From Lachnospiraceae bacterium (GTDB taxonomy: Bacteria; Bacillota; Clostridia; Lachnospirales; Lachnospiraceae), in NCBI GenBank assembly GCA_017618195.1, contig JAFZUW010000067.1, forward strand, positions 1 to 64,000: a DNA stretch of 64,000 nt, in the 5' to 3' direction. The position numbers and the translations under genes were made by a program. Below, piece by piece: positions 63,113 to 64,000 of this stretch; within the stretch, counting starts at the first letter, position 1; every line of letters starts with the position of its first letter. A model generated the notes under the pieces. That model saw nothing but the letters and a program-made list of their open reading frames with translations, was not told where the DNA came from and did not search any database.

Positions 63113-63144
63113 CGCGGTCTGTTTCCTCCCCGTCTGATTTTCTA

Positions 63145-63222
63145 ATAGTAACTAATCATATCGCGCCGGAAAATGCAAGGCTTTTTCCCCGATTGCACAA
63201 AATACGCCCTAATATGCACAAA
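63145..63222 (-). promoter_or_regulatory. Probable activator-dependent promoter with LytTR direct repeats
   Basis: On the minus strand two TTTGTGCA repeats (63222-63215 and 63201-63194) lie exactly 21 nt apart. Downstream is TTTTCC (63173-63168), 17 bp, TACTAT (63150-63145). The poor -35 fits a promoter that needs an activator bound just upstream. Confidence 0.5.
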
Positions 63223-63290
63223 TTGAAAGTTCAATGTATTCCGTCATTTGCCGCGGGAGGAAAATACGATCCGTTTTCATAAGGTTTTCG

Positions 63291-63319
63291 TTGCAGAAGG
63301 ACATATTTTAGGGTATAAT
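63291..63319 (+). promoter_or_regulatory. Promoter of 6S RNA
   Basis: -35 TTGCAG (63291-63296), 17-bp spacer, TATAAT (63314-63319). Transcription should start near 63327. Confidence 0.83.
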
Positions 63320-63326
63320 ACAGACA

Positions 63327-63510
63327 GGAATCATTCCTGGGGTGTTCGACAACTCCTGTGTTTTTGAACCTACAACTTTAAAAAGGGATTCCTATATCGG
63401 TAAGTGGATGTCAGGCCTCCTTTGAGTGGAAGGCAGTAAGCTTACTTGCGGTCACCCACCTAGCATGTGCTAGGAGTCAAGAAGCAGGAAACGGCATTCC
63501 GGGAATAAGT
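63327..63510 (+). ncRNA. ssrS: 6S RNA
   Basis: A regulatory RNA that mimics an open promoter and sequesters sigma-A RNA polymerase. The ends pair as a closing stem (ATTCCTGG 63333-63340 with CCGGGAAT 63499-63506). The 5' part GGTGTTCGACAACTCCTGTG and the following CTACAACTTTAAAAAGGG are what I know from clostridial 6S RNAs; a long irregular hairpin fills the middle (for example CCTAGCA/TGCTAGG). No credible ORF spans it. A consensus promoter lies directly upstream and a terminator at 63521. Confidence 0.8.
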
Positions 63511-63520
63511 TGGATTCGAT

Positions 63521-63550
63521 GGACTTCGCATGAACTGCGAAGTCCTTTTT
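63521..63550 (+). terminator. Terminator after 6S RNA
   Basis: A perfect 10-bp stem (63521-63530 with 63536-63545), loop TGAAC, five T. Confidence 0.9.
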
Positions 63551-63600
63551 GTTTGATCAATGTCAGCGGCTTTACGGCCGCGGGACGGGAGAGGGTAACC

Positions 63601-64000
63601 ATGGCGATACGGTTTGTAATCGGCAGTGAAGGAAGCGGCAGAACGGAACGGATGCAGCAGGAGATGCTTCGCTTAAGCGAGACGGAACCGGACCGGTCCG
63701 TCATTCTGATTGTGCCCGATCAGGCGACGCTTCAGGCGCAGAAGGAACTGGTTTCAAAGCAGAAGAACGGCTGCGTCATGAATATTGACATCTTAAGCTT
63801 CAGCCGTCTCAAATACCGCTTAAGCGAGGAACTCGGAGACTGTTTCCCGCCGGTGCTTGACGATATCGGTAAGAACATGCTCCTTAAGAAGGTTCTCGTT
63901 TCCGCGGAGGAGAAACTTCAGATTTACCGCAACAAGCATAAAAAGCCCGGCTTCTTATCCGAACTGAAGTCGATGATCTCGGAACTTCAGAGGTACCTGG
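63601..64000 (+). CDS. addB: ATP-dependent nuclease subunit AddB, N-terminal part (runs off the window)
   Basis: The first 133 codons of an open frame. It starts with a Walker-A-like FVIGSEGSGRTERM, then LIVPDQATLQAQKELV and MNIDILSFSRLKYR, the pattern of AddB (RexB) N-termini, and LDDIGKNMLLKKVL. AddAB is the Gram-positive helicase-nuclease that processes double-strand breaks for recombination, equivalent to RecBCD. ATG 63601 follows GGGAGAGGGTAACC. AddA would be expected just beyond the window. Confidence 0.9.
   Translation, partial: MAIRFVIGSEGSGRTERMQQEMLRLSETEPDRSVILIVPDQATLQAQKELVSKQKNGCVMNIDILSFSRLKYRLSEELGDCFPPVLDDIGKNMLLKKVLVSAEEKLQIYRNKHKKPGFLSELKSMISELQRYL

Noticed and set aside
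1-64000. CRISPR arrays, prophage or complete insertion sequences
   Set aside because: No regularly spaced repeats, cas genes, phage structural genes or transposases were seen.

Overview
The window is bacterial chromosome from a Firmicute of the class Clostridia, most probably Lachnospiraceae. The grounds are: moderately high GC with AGGAGG-type ribosome binding sites; sigma-A style promoters and many hairpin-plus-T-run terminators; a T-box leader; Firmicute-type tmRNA and 6S RNA; ClpC and AddB; a CBS-domain family II pyrophosphatase; and DUF6062/DUF6106-type proteins. No complete mobile element, prophage or CRISPR array was seen. Most of the DNA is housekeeping, but several genes have unusual architectures.

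Layout. 0.4-8.6 kb: LCP cell-wall ligase, an HD-GYP-like protein, small proteins, guaB and a membrane-anchored peptidoglycan amidase. 8.7-14.8 kb (minus strand): a Tet(M)-like ribosomal GTPase fused to a Rae1/YacP-type NYN nuclease, a MacB-like ABC exporter and dCMP deaminase. 14.9-25.2 kb: glyA, topB, an ABC exporter pair, alr, and yicC-rpoZ-lepB. 25.3-28.6 kb: gap, then a fused phosphoglycerate kinase/triosephosphate isomerase. 28.7-39.2 kb: an oligopeptide transporter operon (OppA-B-C-D-F) in which four of five subunits are elaborated, followed by two membrane proteins. 39.2-47.8 kb: gpmI, then secG-rnr-smpB and, after three other genes, tmRNA. 47.8-53.6 kb: a GntR regulator with a palindromic operator, then clpC, radA and an M14-like lipoprotein. 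53.6-56.5 kb: a T-box leader controlling a TIM-barrel/acyl-CoA-ligase fusion. 56.6-57.0 kb: a 208-bp nested palindrome and tRNA-Trp. 57.1-61.3 kb: DUF3048 lipoprotein, DHH phosphoesterase, tgt, yajC. 61.4-64 kb: a LytTR regulator/membrane protein pair, 6S RNA and the start of addB.

How the parts work together. Gap, Pgk-Tpi and GpmI cover lower glycolysis. SecG, YajC and LepB serve protein export. RNase R, SmpB and tmRNA form the trans-translation pathway. The GTPase-nuclease fusion looks like another ribosome-acting quality-control or protection factor.

Most promising leads: (1) the ribosome-protection GTPase fused to an A-site-mRNase-like domain; (2) the Opp system, whose OppA appears circularly permuted, OppD carries a ~340-residue insertion with an internal duplication, OppB has a very large ectodomain and OppF a C-terminal membrane anchor; (3) the T-box-controlled TIM-barrel/acyl-CoA ligase; (4) the long palindrome beside tRNA-Trp; (5) the LytTR pair with 21-nt-phased direct repeats upstream. 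All calls come from reading the sequence; no database search was run.
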